Source: JALYLC01 sp035696365 (GTDB lineage: Bacteria; Actinomycetota; Thermoleophilia; Gaiellales; JALYLC01). From it: 64,000 nucleotides of DNA. Both the position numbers and the translations under genes were made by a program. The stretch lies in contig DASRQS010000062.1 of NCBI GenBank assembly GCA_035696365.1, positions 81,399-145,398 of the forward strand, given 5' to 3'. The notes under the pieces are model-generated. The model was given only the letters and a program-made list of their open reading frames with translations, made no database searches and had not been told where the DNA came from. Positions 17,143 to 24,975 of the stretch are shown one piece after another (position 1 is the first letter of the stretch; every line of letters starts with the position of its first letter).

Positions 17143-19434
17143 GTGCGAACTGGACAGCAGGACACCATTGGCGGGGCCGGGGCCGCGAAAGCGCGCACGA
17201 GCACCGCAGAGACACGCACACCGGCGCTGACAATCGTCGCGCCCACACGGAACGAGCGGGACGTCATCGGGGCCTTCATCGACAGCCTCGACGAGGCCCT
17301 CGGCGGCATCCACGCCGAGCTGATCGTGGTAGACGACTCGGACGACGACACGCCCGCCGTGGTCGCCGAGCGCGCAGGCAAGGTGAGTCTCCAGCTCGCG
17401 ATCATCCACCGGGCGCCCGGCGAGCGCGACGGCGGCCTGGGCGGCGCCGTGGTCGCCGGCATCGCCGCGGCACGGGCGCCGTGGGTGTGCGTCATGGACG
17501 CCGACCTGCAGCACCCGCCGGCGGCCATCGCGCAGCTGCGTGCTCAGGCCGAGGCCGCGAAGAGTGACCTCGTCGTCGCATCCCGTTTCCGCGACGGCGG
17601 CTCGATTGCCGGGCTCAGCCCGCTGCGGAGGCTCGTCTCGCGTTCGCTCGTCGGGCTCGCCCGCGTCGCCTTCCCATTCCGCTTGCGCCCGGTCACCGAT
17701 CCGCTCACGGGCTTCTTCCTGGTGCGGCGGGACGCCCTCGATCTCGCGGCTCTGCGGCCCAACGGCTTCAAGATCTTGTTGGAGATCCTCATCCGCTCGC
17801 CCAGGATCTCGGTGTCCGAGATCGCGTTCGAGTTCGGTGTGCGACCGGCCGGCGAGAGCAAGGCATCGGTGCGGGAGGTCGCCCGCTACCTGTCGGTCGT
17901 CTGGCGCCTCCGGCTCGGCACCGTCGGCTCGCGCTTCGGCAAGTTCGGGCTCGTCGGGATCACCGGCATCGCCGTCAATTCGCTTGCGCTGGTCGTCTTC
18001 CGCGGAGGGCTCGGCCTGAGCGTGATCGTCGCCGCCCTGCTGGCGACCCAGTGCTCGTCCGTCTGGAACTTCCTGCTGGTCGAGCGCTTCGTGTTCCGCG
18101 GGACGGCCCCCGCTCGCTCGTTCACCGGGCGAGCCGTCGCGTTCCTCGCCATGAACAACCTCGCGTTCCTCCTGCGCGGGCCGCTCCTGCTCGCGCTGGT
18201 GAGCGCGTTCGGCCTGCATTACCTGGTCGCGAACCTGATCTCGCTCTGCACGCTCACCGTCGCTCGCTTCGCGCTCGCCGATCGCTGGATCTGGGGCACG
18301 GCGCGCTCGACGCGCTCGCTCTACGACATCCACGGCCTCGTGACCGTCGACTCGGACGTCGCGCTCCCCGAGCTTGCACGCTTCCGGGTCCACGCACTCG
18401 CGAACCAGCCGTCGATCCGCGTGACCACCGAGCCGCTCGGGAAGATCGACCGGCTCGGGCACAGCGTGCGCGAGGACGGCACCGAGGTCATCAGCTACCG
18501 CGAGCGTGTGCCCGGCGGGTTCGCGATGCGCGTCGACCGAGGCGACACCATCCTGATCTCGGTCAGCCCGCTCGTCCGCCGCTCGCCGCACGTGCTTTAC
18601 ACGAACTGCGTCGAGCCGGTCCTGCGCTGGCACTTCGCCGAGCACGGCATCGCGCTCGTGCACGCCGCGTGCGTCGCCGTCGACGACCGGGCGTTCCTGA
18701 TCACGGCCCGCACCGACACGGGAAAGACCACGACGATCCTGCGGCTTCTGGACTCCTGCCCGCGGGCGATGTTCATCTCGGACGACCTCACGCTCGTGGC
18801 CCCCGACGGCACGGTCGCCTCGTACCCGAAGCCGCTGACGATCAGTCAGCACACGCTGCACGCCGTGCAGACGCCGAACCTCAGCCGCCGTCAGCGCATC
18901 GGACTCGTGGTGCAGGCACGCCTGCATTCGCGCGAGGGGCGCTCGATCGGCATGCTGCTCGCCAGCAAGGGCTTGCCGGCGGCGACCATGAACGCGGTCG
19001 TGCAGGCTCTCATCCCGCCGCCGAAGTACGACGTCACGAAGCTCGTCCCCGGTGCGCAGTTGTGCACCGAGGCGCGCCTGGCCGGCCTCGTCGTGATCGA
19101 GCGGGCAGACGACGACGCGACGATCACGCTCGGGGACTCCGAGGCGATCGACACGCTCATGGAGAACTGCGACGACGCCTACGGGTTCCCTCCGTATCCG
19201 CTGGTCGCCGAGTTCCTCTACACGCGCCGCGGCGTCGATCTGCGCGATGCCGAGCGCGGCACGGCGGTCAGCGCGCTCGCGAGCGCGCCCGCGACGCTGC
19301 TCCGCTCGACCTCGATGGACTGGTGGCAGCGTGTCCCCGAGGTCATGGGCATCGAGCTCGACGCACCGCAGATCCCCGTCGTCATGTCGGTCGACCTGCC
19401 ACTCGCCGTGGAGAGCGCGGAGCAGGTCGCCTAG
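17143..19434 (+). CDS. GT2 - GtrA - HprK-like kinase three-domain fusion
   Basis: Polytopic protein (763 aa). Residues about 20-250 are a family 2 glycosyltransferase of the DPM1 type (TIVAPTRNERDVIGAFI, VVDDSDDDTPAVV, CVMDADLQHPPAAI), expected to load a sugar onto a polyprenyl phosphate. Residues about 262-390 are a GtrA membrane domain (FGLVGITGIAVNSLALVVF and following helices), a presumed flippase partner. Residues about 395-763 resemble HPr-kinase-like ATPases: HAACVAVDDRAFLITARTDT, then GKTTTILRLL (Walker A), and FISDDLTLVAPDGTVASYPK. The GTG at 17143 follows GAGGGAG by 5 bases, fixing the start; an upstream GTG at 17116 lacks a site. GT2-GtrA joins are common, but I know of no described fusion to an HprK-like domain. 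Confidence 0.88.
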   Translation: MRTGQQDTIGGAGAAKARTSTAETRTPALTIVAPTRNERDVIGAFIDSLDEALGGIHAELIVVDDSDDDTPAVVAERAGKVSLQLAIIHRAPGERDGGLGGAVVAGIAAARAPWVCVMDADLQHPPAAIAQLRAQAEAAKSDLVVASRFRDGGSIAGLSPLRRLVSRSLVGLARVAFPFRLRPVTDPLTGFFLVRRDALDLAALRPNGFKILLEILIRSPRISVSEIAFEFGVRPAGESKASVREVARYLSVVWRLRLGTVGSRFGKFGLVGITGIAVNSLALVVFRGGLGLSVIVAALLATQCSSVWNFLLVERFVFRGTAPARSFTGRAVAFLAMNNLAFLLRGPLLLALVSAFGLHYLVANLISLCTLTVARFALADRWIWGTARSTRSLYDIHGLVTVDSDVALPELARFRVHALANQPSIRVTTEPLGKIDRLGHSVREDGTEVISYRERVPGGFAMRVDRGDTILISVSPLVRRSPHVLYTNCVEPVLRWHFAEHGIALVHAACVAVDDRAFLITARTDTGKTTTILRLLDSCPRAMFISDDLTLVAPDGTVASYPKPLTISQHTLHAVQTPNLSRRQRIGLVVQARLHSREGRSIGMLLASKGLPAATMNAVVQALIPPPKYDVTKLVPGAQLCTEARLAGLVVIERADDDATITLGDSEAIDTLMENCDDAYGFPPYPLVAEFLYTRRGVDLRDAERGTAVSALASAPATLLRSTSMDWWQRVPEVMGIELDAPQIPVVMSVDLPLAVESAEQVA

Positions 19435-19438
19435 CTCG

Positions 19439-21502
19439 ATGGGAGTTCGTAGCCAACCGCGCGGCGGTGCGCGGGCGTACGTCCGCGCCCGCCGTGCGGG
19501 CCTCACCGGACGGGCAGGCGCACGCGTGCGCTTCCCAGGCCGGCTCGTCCTGCTCGCGTGCGCGCTGCCGATAGCCATCACACTTCTGGCGATGGTCGGC
19601 ACACATGTCCTCGGCACACCCGTCGTGGTGGCGCTCATGCTCGTGGGGAGCGCGGTCGCCGGCGCCGGTGCGGCGCTCGCGTTCCCCCACGCGCCCAGGG
19701 CGTGGCAGGCCCACAGACGCGACCGGCGCGAACGGCGCGACCGGCGAGCGGGCGGCGGCAACATCCTGCTCCTGCTTTCCGGGCTCTTCGCACTGGCGGC
19801 GCTGGCGGTCGTCAGTGAGCGCCTGCTGCACGGGCCTTTCGTGGCGGCGGCTGCGGTAGCGGCCGGCGTCGCCGTTGGCGCGGCCGCGGCGTTCGCGGTT
19901 CCGGCGATGGCGCCGGCCGCGCCGGCCGCGCCGGCGGCACCGGCCACGCCGAAGCGCGTGACGCCCATTGCGACGCAGCTGGAGCCGGAGCCATTCGGCG
20001 GCAGGCGCCTGCTGACGGCGGCCGTGCTTCTGGGCATCGTCGCGGTGGCAGTCATCGTGCGCTTCTGGCACTTCAACGACGTGGGCTACAACAGCGACGA
20101 GGCGGTCTACGCCGGCCAGGGTGCGGGCATCGCGCACGACTCGCAGCTCGCGCCGTTCTTCCCGGTCTTCCGGGCGCACCCCCTGCTCTTCCAGTCGGTC
20201 ATCTCCATCGGCTACGAGCTCCATCAGGGTGACTGGTTCGGGCGGGCCGCCGCAATCGCCTTCGGTGCGCTGTGTGTGCTCGCGACGTTCGAGCTCGGGC
20301 GCTTGCTCTACGGCGTCAGGGTCGGCCTGATCGCCGCCGCCGTGCTCGCGCTCATGCCCTACCACGTGATCGTCAGCCGTCAGGTCCTGCTCGATGGACC
20401 GCAGGCGTTCTTCACCACCGTCACGCTCTGCGCCCTGATCCGCTTCGCGCGCTCGGGTCGGACGCTGTGGCTGTGCTGTACCGGCGCGGCCATGGGGCTC
20501 TCGATCCTGGCAAAGGAGCCGAGCGTGATCTTCTGCGGAGCCATCTATGCCTTCTTCGCGCTCTCCCCGGACGTCCGCGTGCGCCTGCGAACAGGGCTTC
20601 TCGCCCTCGCCATCATGGTGATCACGATCGCCCCGTATCCGCTCGCGCTGGCGCTCTCGGGGCAGTCGCGCACGGGCGGCAACTTCCTCGCGTGGCAGCT
20701 CGTGCGCCGCCCGAACCACAGTCTCGCCTTCTACCTCACGGCGGTCCCGGTCTCGCTCGGCCTCGCCGTCTGCGCACTCGCTGCCCTCACCCTCGTGGCG
20801 CGCGCGCGTGCTCGTCGCTGGTCCTGGCGCGAGACGCTCGTCGCGTGCTGGATCGGCGTCCCGGTCGCCTTCCTCGAGCTCTGGCCGGTCAAGGGCTTCC
20901 AGTATCTGCTTCCGCTGGCGCCCGTGATCGCCGTGCTCGCCGCCGAGGGCATCAGCGTCGTCGCACGTGCGCTGGCGCGCACGTTGCGGATCCGCCGCGA
21001 GCACGCGCGCCCCGTGCTGATCGCGGTCCTGCTCGGCACGCTCGCCGTTCCGACCTACGCGGCCGTCTCGCCCTCGTCGAAATCGTCGTTCCTCGCCGGG
21101 TCCGGAGGCGTCCCTGGCGGGCGCGAGACGGGACGCTTCATCCGGGCGAACGTGCCGGAGGGCGCGACCATGCTTGCCATCGGCCCATCGATGGCGAACA
21201 TCCTCGAGTTCTACGGGAGGCGCCGCGCCTACGGCCTGTCGGTCAGCTCGAATCCGCTGCGCCGGAACCCGATCTACCAGGCCGTGACCAATCCCGACCT
21301 CTCGTTGCGGCGGGGCGATATCCAGTACATCGTCTGGGACGCGTTCTCGGCGCGCCGCAGCGCGCACTTCGAGCGGCGCCTGCTCAGCTACGTGTCGCGC
21401 TATCGCGGCCGGGCCGTCTACACCTTCAGCACGCTGGCCCGGGCCAAGGACGGCTCCCGGGTGCGCGTCCCGCTGATCCGCGTCTACGCGGTGCGCCCAT
21501 GA
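19439..21502 (+). CDS. GT39/PMT-like membrane glycosyltransferase
   Basis: Large membrane protein (687 aa) with two N-terminal helices, an Arg-rich loop, an Ala/Pro-rich linker (residues about 155-180) and about ten further helices. The GT-C catalytic motif NSDEAVYAGQGAGIAHD sits after the first helix of the core (near residue 217), with the later FPVFRAHPLLFQ typical of ArnT/PMT-type enzymes that use polyprenyl-phosphate sugars on the outer face of the membrane. The C-terminus is an extracytoplasmic globular domain (ATMLAIGPSMANILEFYGRR). Starts 4 bases after the GT2 fusion, which would make its lipid-linked donor. ATG at 19439 chosen; in-frame GTG at 19526 is possible. Confidence 0.85.
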   Translation: MGVRSQPRGGARAYVRARRAGLTGRAGARVRFPGRLVLLACALPIAITLLAMVGTHVLGTPVVVALMLVGSAVAGAGAALAFPHAPRAWQAHRRDRRERRDRRAGGGNILLLLSGLFALAALAVVSERLLHGPFVAAAAVAAGVAVGAAAAFAVPAMAPAAPAAPAAPATPKRVTPIATQLEPEPFGGRRLLTAAVLLGIVAVAVIVRFWHFNDVGYNSDEAVYAGQGAGIAHDSQLAPFFPVFRAHPLLFQSVISIGYELHQGDWFGRAAAIAFGALCVLATFELGRLLYGVRVGLIAAAVLALMPYHVIVSRQVLLDGPQAFFTTVTLCALIRFARSGRTLWLCCTGAAMGLSILAKEPSVIFCGAIYAFFALSPDVRVRLRTGLLALAIMVITIAPYPLALALSGQSRTGGNFLAWQLVRRPNHSLAFYLTAVPVSLGLAVCALAALTLVARARARRWSWRETLVACWIGVPVAFLELWPVKGFQYLLPLAPVIAVLAAEGISVVARALARTLRIRREHARPVLIAVLLGTLAVPTYAAVSPSSKSSFLAGSGGVPGGRETGRFIRANVPEGATMLAIGPSMANILEFYGRRRAYGLSVSSNPLRRNPIYQAVTNPDLSLRRGDIQYIVWDAFSARRSAHFERRLLSYVSRYRGRAVYTFSTLARAKDGSRVRVPLIRVYAVRP

Positions 21503-22836
21503 GCCGTCGCGTCCTCGTGCTGCTCGCACTCGCCATGGGGGCCTGCACGGCCGCGCCGGCTGCTGCACGAACCGTGCCGACGACGCCGATCCGGCACATC
21601 GTCGTGCTCATGCAGGAGAACCACTCGTTCGACAACTACTTCGGCACCTACCCGGGCGCCGACGGTCTGCCGGCCGGCACCTGCCTGCCCAGGAGCTTTC
21701 AGGTGGCGGCGCTCAACTGCGCGAAGCCGTCGCATGTCGGCGGGCGCGCCGTGCTCGGCCTCGGCAACCGTCCGGCGCTGTTCGCGGCGCAGTTGCACGG
21801 CGGCAGGATGGATGGCTTCGTCGCCGCCTACCGGGTGGGGCGCGGACTCGGAGGCTTGCCGAACCCAATGGGCTACTACGACGCTCGCGATCTCCCCTAC
21901 GCGTGGAACCTGGCCGATCAGTACGTGCTGTTCGACCGGTTCTTCTCGTCCGCGCGCGGAGGCAGTGTCTGGAATCACCTGTTCGCGATCAGCGCCACCC
22001 CCGGCAATCGCGCCGCGGACGCCTTGCCGCGGACGGGTTACCCCGACACGACCACGATCTTCGACAGGCTCCAGCAGGCGGGCATCCCGTGGCGCTTCTA
22101 CGTCAAGGACTACGACCCTACGAACACGATCGACAACCCGGCCCTCGGCGCGCGGACGTCGCAGCTGTCGCAGGTTCCCGTGCTCGCGATGCCGCGCTTC
22201 ATGCGCTCGCCGCAACTCGCGTCCAGCGTCGTCGACATGCAGCAGTTCTACCACGATGCCCAGTCGGGCCACCTGCCGGCCGTGTCCTACATCGCGCCGG
22301 GCGGTAGCAGCGAGCACCCGCCCGGCAAGCTCATCCTGGGCCAGACGTTCGTGCGCACGATCGTCAACGAATTGATGCGCAGCCCGGAATGGAGCAGCAC
22401 CGCGTTCGTGCTGACCTACGACAACTGGGGCGGCTGGTACGACCATGTGCGGCCGCCGCAGGTCGACCGCTATGGCTACGGCTTCCGCGTCCCCACGCTG
22501 CTCGTGAGCCCGTATGCGAAGCGCGGGTCGATCGACCACGAGACGCTCGATTTCACGTCGATCCTGCGCTTCATCGAGGACAACTGGGGACTCGCGCCGC
22601 TGGCGGAGCGTGATGCCGCTGCGCACAGCATCGCGTCGGCGTTCGATTTCTCGGCACCGCCGCGGTCCCCGGCGTTCGTCTCGGCCAGTCGCACCGTCAC
22701 TCCACTGGCGACGGTGCACACACGCGTGGTCTACTGGGCCTATGGAGGCGCTGTCCTGCTCGCGGTCGCGCTGATCGCTGCCGCCATGCTGGGCGTCCAG
22801 CGCCGCGCGAGCAGCACCATCGAGGCCGCCCCGTGA
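21499..22836 (+). CDS. Secreted phospholipase C/phosphoesterase family protein with C-terminal anchor
   Basis: Exported hydrolase (445 aa). Signal peptide at residues 1-23. The phosphoesterase domain opens with IRHIVVLMQENHSFDNYFGT, the metal-binding signature of the bacterial acid-phosphatase/non-specific phospholipase C family. Further landmarks are FFSSARGGSVWNHLFAIS, VSYIAPGGSSEHPP and the metal-binding TYDNWGGWYDHVRPP. One hydrophobic helix (VVYWAYGGAVLLAVALIAAA) near residue 420 precedes a short Arg-containing tail, so it should remain anchored facing out. Its ATG overlaps the GT39 stop (ATGA) and its TGA overlaps the next start (GTGA). Likely substrates are phospholipids or phosphodiester-linked glycan or teichoic-type polymers. 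Confidence 0.88.
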   Translation: MSRRVLVLLALAMGACTAAPAAARTVPTTPIRHIVVLMQENHSFDNYFGTYPGADGLPAGTCLPRSFQVAALNCAKPSHVGGRAVLGLGNRPALFAAQLHGGRMDGFVAAYRVGRGLGGLPNPMGYYDARDLPYAWNLADQYVLFDRFFSSARGGSVWNHLFAISATPGNRAADALPRTGYPDTTTIFDRLQQAGIPWRFYVKDYDPTNTIDNPALGARTSQLSQVPVLAMPRFMRSPQLASSVVDMQQFYHDAQSGHLPAVSYIAPGGSSEHPPGKLILGQTFVRTIVNELMRSPEWSSTAFVLTYDNWGGWYDHVRPPQVDRYGYGFRVPTLLVSPYAKRGSIDHETLDFTSILRFIEDNWGLAPLAERDAAAHSIASAFDFSAPPRSPAFVSASRTVTPLATVHTRVVYWAYGGAVLLAVALIAAAMLGVQRRASSTIEAAP

Positions 22837-23834
22837 AGAGGCTCCTCACGACACTCGCGACGCTGCTGCTGACGCTCGCGGCTGCCCCCGCGCTCGCGGC
22901 CGCCGCGAGCCACGCGACGCCGGTCGTGAGCGTCCAGACGGTGCCCGCGGTCCCTGGCCTGGCGCTGACCTTCGAGAACCGGCGCTACCTGACGGACTCG
23001 GGTGGACGGGTCCAGATCCCGCGCGCGCGAGGCACGACGCGCATCGAGCAGCTCAATCGCATCGAGGTCGGCTCGCGGCGCCTCGACGCCCACACGATCA
23101 TGCGCTTCGCGCAGTGGTTCACGGTGGGCTCGGAGTCGTATGCCGCCCTCGACGTCTACCGGCAGATCGGCTGGCGCTTCGTCGACGCCCGTGGAGCGCC
23201 GGTGCCCGTAGACCGCATCGAGAGCGTCGTGCTGCGCTCGAGCTCGGGCCAGGTACGCGTCTTTCGCACCGGGCAACTCGCGCGGCAGCACTGGTTCTTC
23301 TCCCGTCGCGTCACGCTGATCCGGGGCAAGGTGGAGCTCAAGAACCTCGACTACGCAGTGCAACGCGTCAGGGTCCTCGGAGCGGACGTCGTCATCGCCG
23401 GCCAGCAGACCTTCGCGCCCGAGACTGACCGCGCGGTTAGTCTCAAGCTCGCGTTCTACACGCTGACCGTGCGCGGGGAGGACGCGTTGTTCGGATCGCC
23501 CGTCGGCACCCACGCGCGGCTGGAGCTGCCGAACGGCGAGACACGCGACCTCCGGCTCTCGCACGGCCAGGTGGTCGTTCCGTCGCTTCCGCGCGGCAGC
23601 TACACGATCAGGCTCACCGACGGGGTGTACCGCCTGGCCCAGCCGCTCGTGCTCTCGCGCACGCAGGTCGCAGTCGTGCCGGTCGTGACCTGGCTCGACG
23701 TGCTCGCCGTCGGTGGAGGCCTGCTCGTCCTGGCGCTCGGCCTCCTGCTCGCCGGCCGCCCCTACCTCGCACGGCGCGCGGCGCGCCTCGCGGTGCGCAG
23801 TCGCGCGCCCACTCCAACTGAGCCGCAACCGTGA
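22833..23834 (+). CDS. Membrane-anchored extracytoplasmic protein of unknown function
   Basis: A 333-residue protein with a signal peptide (MKRLLTTLATLLLTLAAAPA), a beta-rich extracytoplasmic body, and one C-terminal helix (LAVGGGLLVLALGLLLAG) followed by an Arg-rich tail ending in Thr/Pro. The body contains short repeated beta modules resembling carboxypeptidase-regulatory or Ig-like strands (DSGGRVQIPRARGTTRIE, then RLELPNGETRDLRLSHGQV and LPRGSYTIRL). No catalytic motif recognised. It overlaps both neighbours by 4 bases, so it belongs to the operon and probably works on the same surface. Same topology as the phosphoesterase before it and the GH99-like protein after it. Confidence 0.78.
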   Translation: MKRLLTTLATLLLTLAAAPALAAAASHATPVVSVQTVPAVPGLALTFENRRYLTDSGGRVQIPRARGTTRIEQLNRIEVGSRRLDAHTIMRFAQWFTVGSESYAALDVYRQIGWRFVDARGAPVPVDRIESVVLRSSSGQVRVFRTGQLARQHWFFSRRVTLIRGKVELKNLDYAVQRVRVLGADVVIAGQQTFAPETDRAVSLKLAFYTLTVRGEDALFGSPVGTHARLELPNGETRDLRLSHGQVVVPSLPRGSYTIRLTDGVYRLAQPLVLSRTQVAVVPVVTWLDVLAVGGGLLVLALGLLLAGRPYLARRAARLAVRSRAPTPTEPQP

Positions 23835-24961
23835 AGCGTTTGCTGCTCCCCTTCGTCCTCCTGCTTGCCATGGCAGGATCGCTCGCCGGGCCGACTCCCG
23901 CGCCGGCAGCGGACAACGCCGCCGGAAGCCCGACTCCGCTGTTCGCCTACTACTACATCTGGTTCACGCCCTCCTCGTGGAGCCGAGGCAAGATCGACAC
24001 CCCGCTGCTCGGGCGCTATTCGAGCGACGACTCGCAGGTGATGCGCCAGCACGTGCGCTGGGCCAAGTCCGCCGGCATCACGGGCTTTCTCGTCAGCTGG
24101 AAATCCACCCCCGCGCTCGACGACCGGCTCGCTCGGCTGATCCAGGTGGCGGACGCCGAGCACTTCCGCCTTGGAATCGTGTACGAGGGGCTCGACTTCC
24201 ATCGGCGCCCGCTCCCCATCGCGACCGTCCGCCACGACCTCGAGCGCTTCGCACGGACGTTCGCCCGCAATCCCGCGTTCGCGATCTTCGACCACCCTGT
24301 GGTCATCTGGAGTGGCACCTGGCGCTATACGAACAGCGAGATACGCAGCGTGACGCAAGCCCTGCACGGACGCGTGCTGGTACTCGCGTCGGCCAAGAAC
24401 GTCGACGACTACGAACGCGTCGCGCCCCTCGTCGACGGCGACGCGTACTACTGGTCATCGGTCAATCCCGGTCGCTACAAGGGCTACCCCAACAAGCTCC
24501 GGGCCCTCTCGGCCGCCGTGCACGCGCGCAACGGCCTGTGGATCGCCCCCGCGGCGCCGGGCTTCGACTCACGGCTGATCGGCGGCACGAGCATCGTCCC
24601 GCGCAACAACGGCTCAACACTCCTGCGCGAGCTGAACGCGGCCACCTCCTCCTCGCCCGATGCCATCGGCGTGATCAGCTGGAACGAGTTCTCCGAGAAC
24701 ACGTTCGTGGAACCGAGCCGCGCCTACGGCTCGACGGCGCTGAAGGTGATCGCCGACGTGCGCCATGCGCGTGCCCCGGAGGTCGGGAACTTCGACTCCG
24801 ACGGGGCCGGGACGAGCACTGCCGCATTCGGAATCTCCTACGGCATCATCGGGCTCGCTGCCGGATGCGCAGGTCTGATCGCGCTTACCACGATCGCTCG
24901 CCGCCGGCGCCGGCCGCCCATCGGACCGGTCACGAAGGAGCCTTCCCCGCCGCTGCCGTGA
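23831..24961 (+). CDS. Membrane-anchored GH99-like glycoside hydrolase
   Basis: Exported protein (376 aa) with a signal peptide (residues 1-27), a single GH99/GH71-like TIM-barrel domain and a C-terminal membrane helix (GISYGIIGLAAGCAGLIALT) followed by RRRRR. Domain landmarks: FAYYYIWFTPSSWSRGK, RWAKSAGITGFLVSWKS, LGIVYEGLDFHRRPLP and the strand ISWNEFSENTFVEPS, where the acidic residues after Trp-Asn match the active-site end of the barrel in GH99-like proteins. Family 99 enzymes cleave alpha-mannosides. GTG start overlaps the previous stop. It closes the plus-strand operon and converges on a second GH99-like gene on the opposite strand. Confidence 0.8.
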   Translation: MKRLLLPFVLLLAMAGSLAGPTPAPAADNAAGSPTPLFAYYYIWFTPSSWSRGKIDTPLLGRYSSDDSQVMRQHVRWAKSAGITGFLVSWKSTPALDDRLARLIQVADAEHFRLGIVYEGLDFHRRPLPIATVRHDLERFARTFARNPAFAIFDHPVVIWSGTWRYTNSEIRSVTQALHGRVLVLASAKNVDDYERVAPLVDGDAYYWSSVNPGRYKGYPNKLRALSAAVHARNGLWIAPAAPGFDSRLIGGTSIVPRNNGSTLLRELNAATSSSPDAIGVISWNEFSENTFVEPSRAYGSTALKVIADVRHARAPEVGNFDSDGAGTSTAAFGISYGIIGLAAGCAGLIALTTIARRRRRPPIGPVTKEPSPPLP

Positions 24962-24975
24962 CGGACGCGGCGGGC

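Noticed and set aside
17065..20076. A 1003-codon open frame antisense to the glycosyltransferase genes
   Set aside because: Composition is Arg/Asp/Gly-rich as expected for the shadow of a high-GC gene; no domain or ribosome site.
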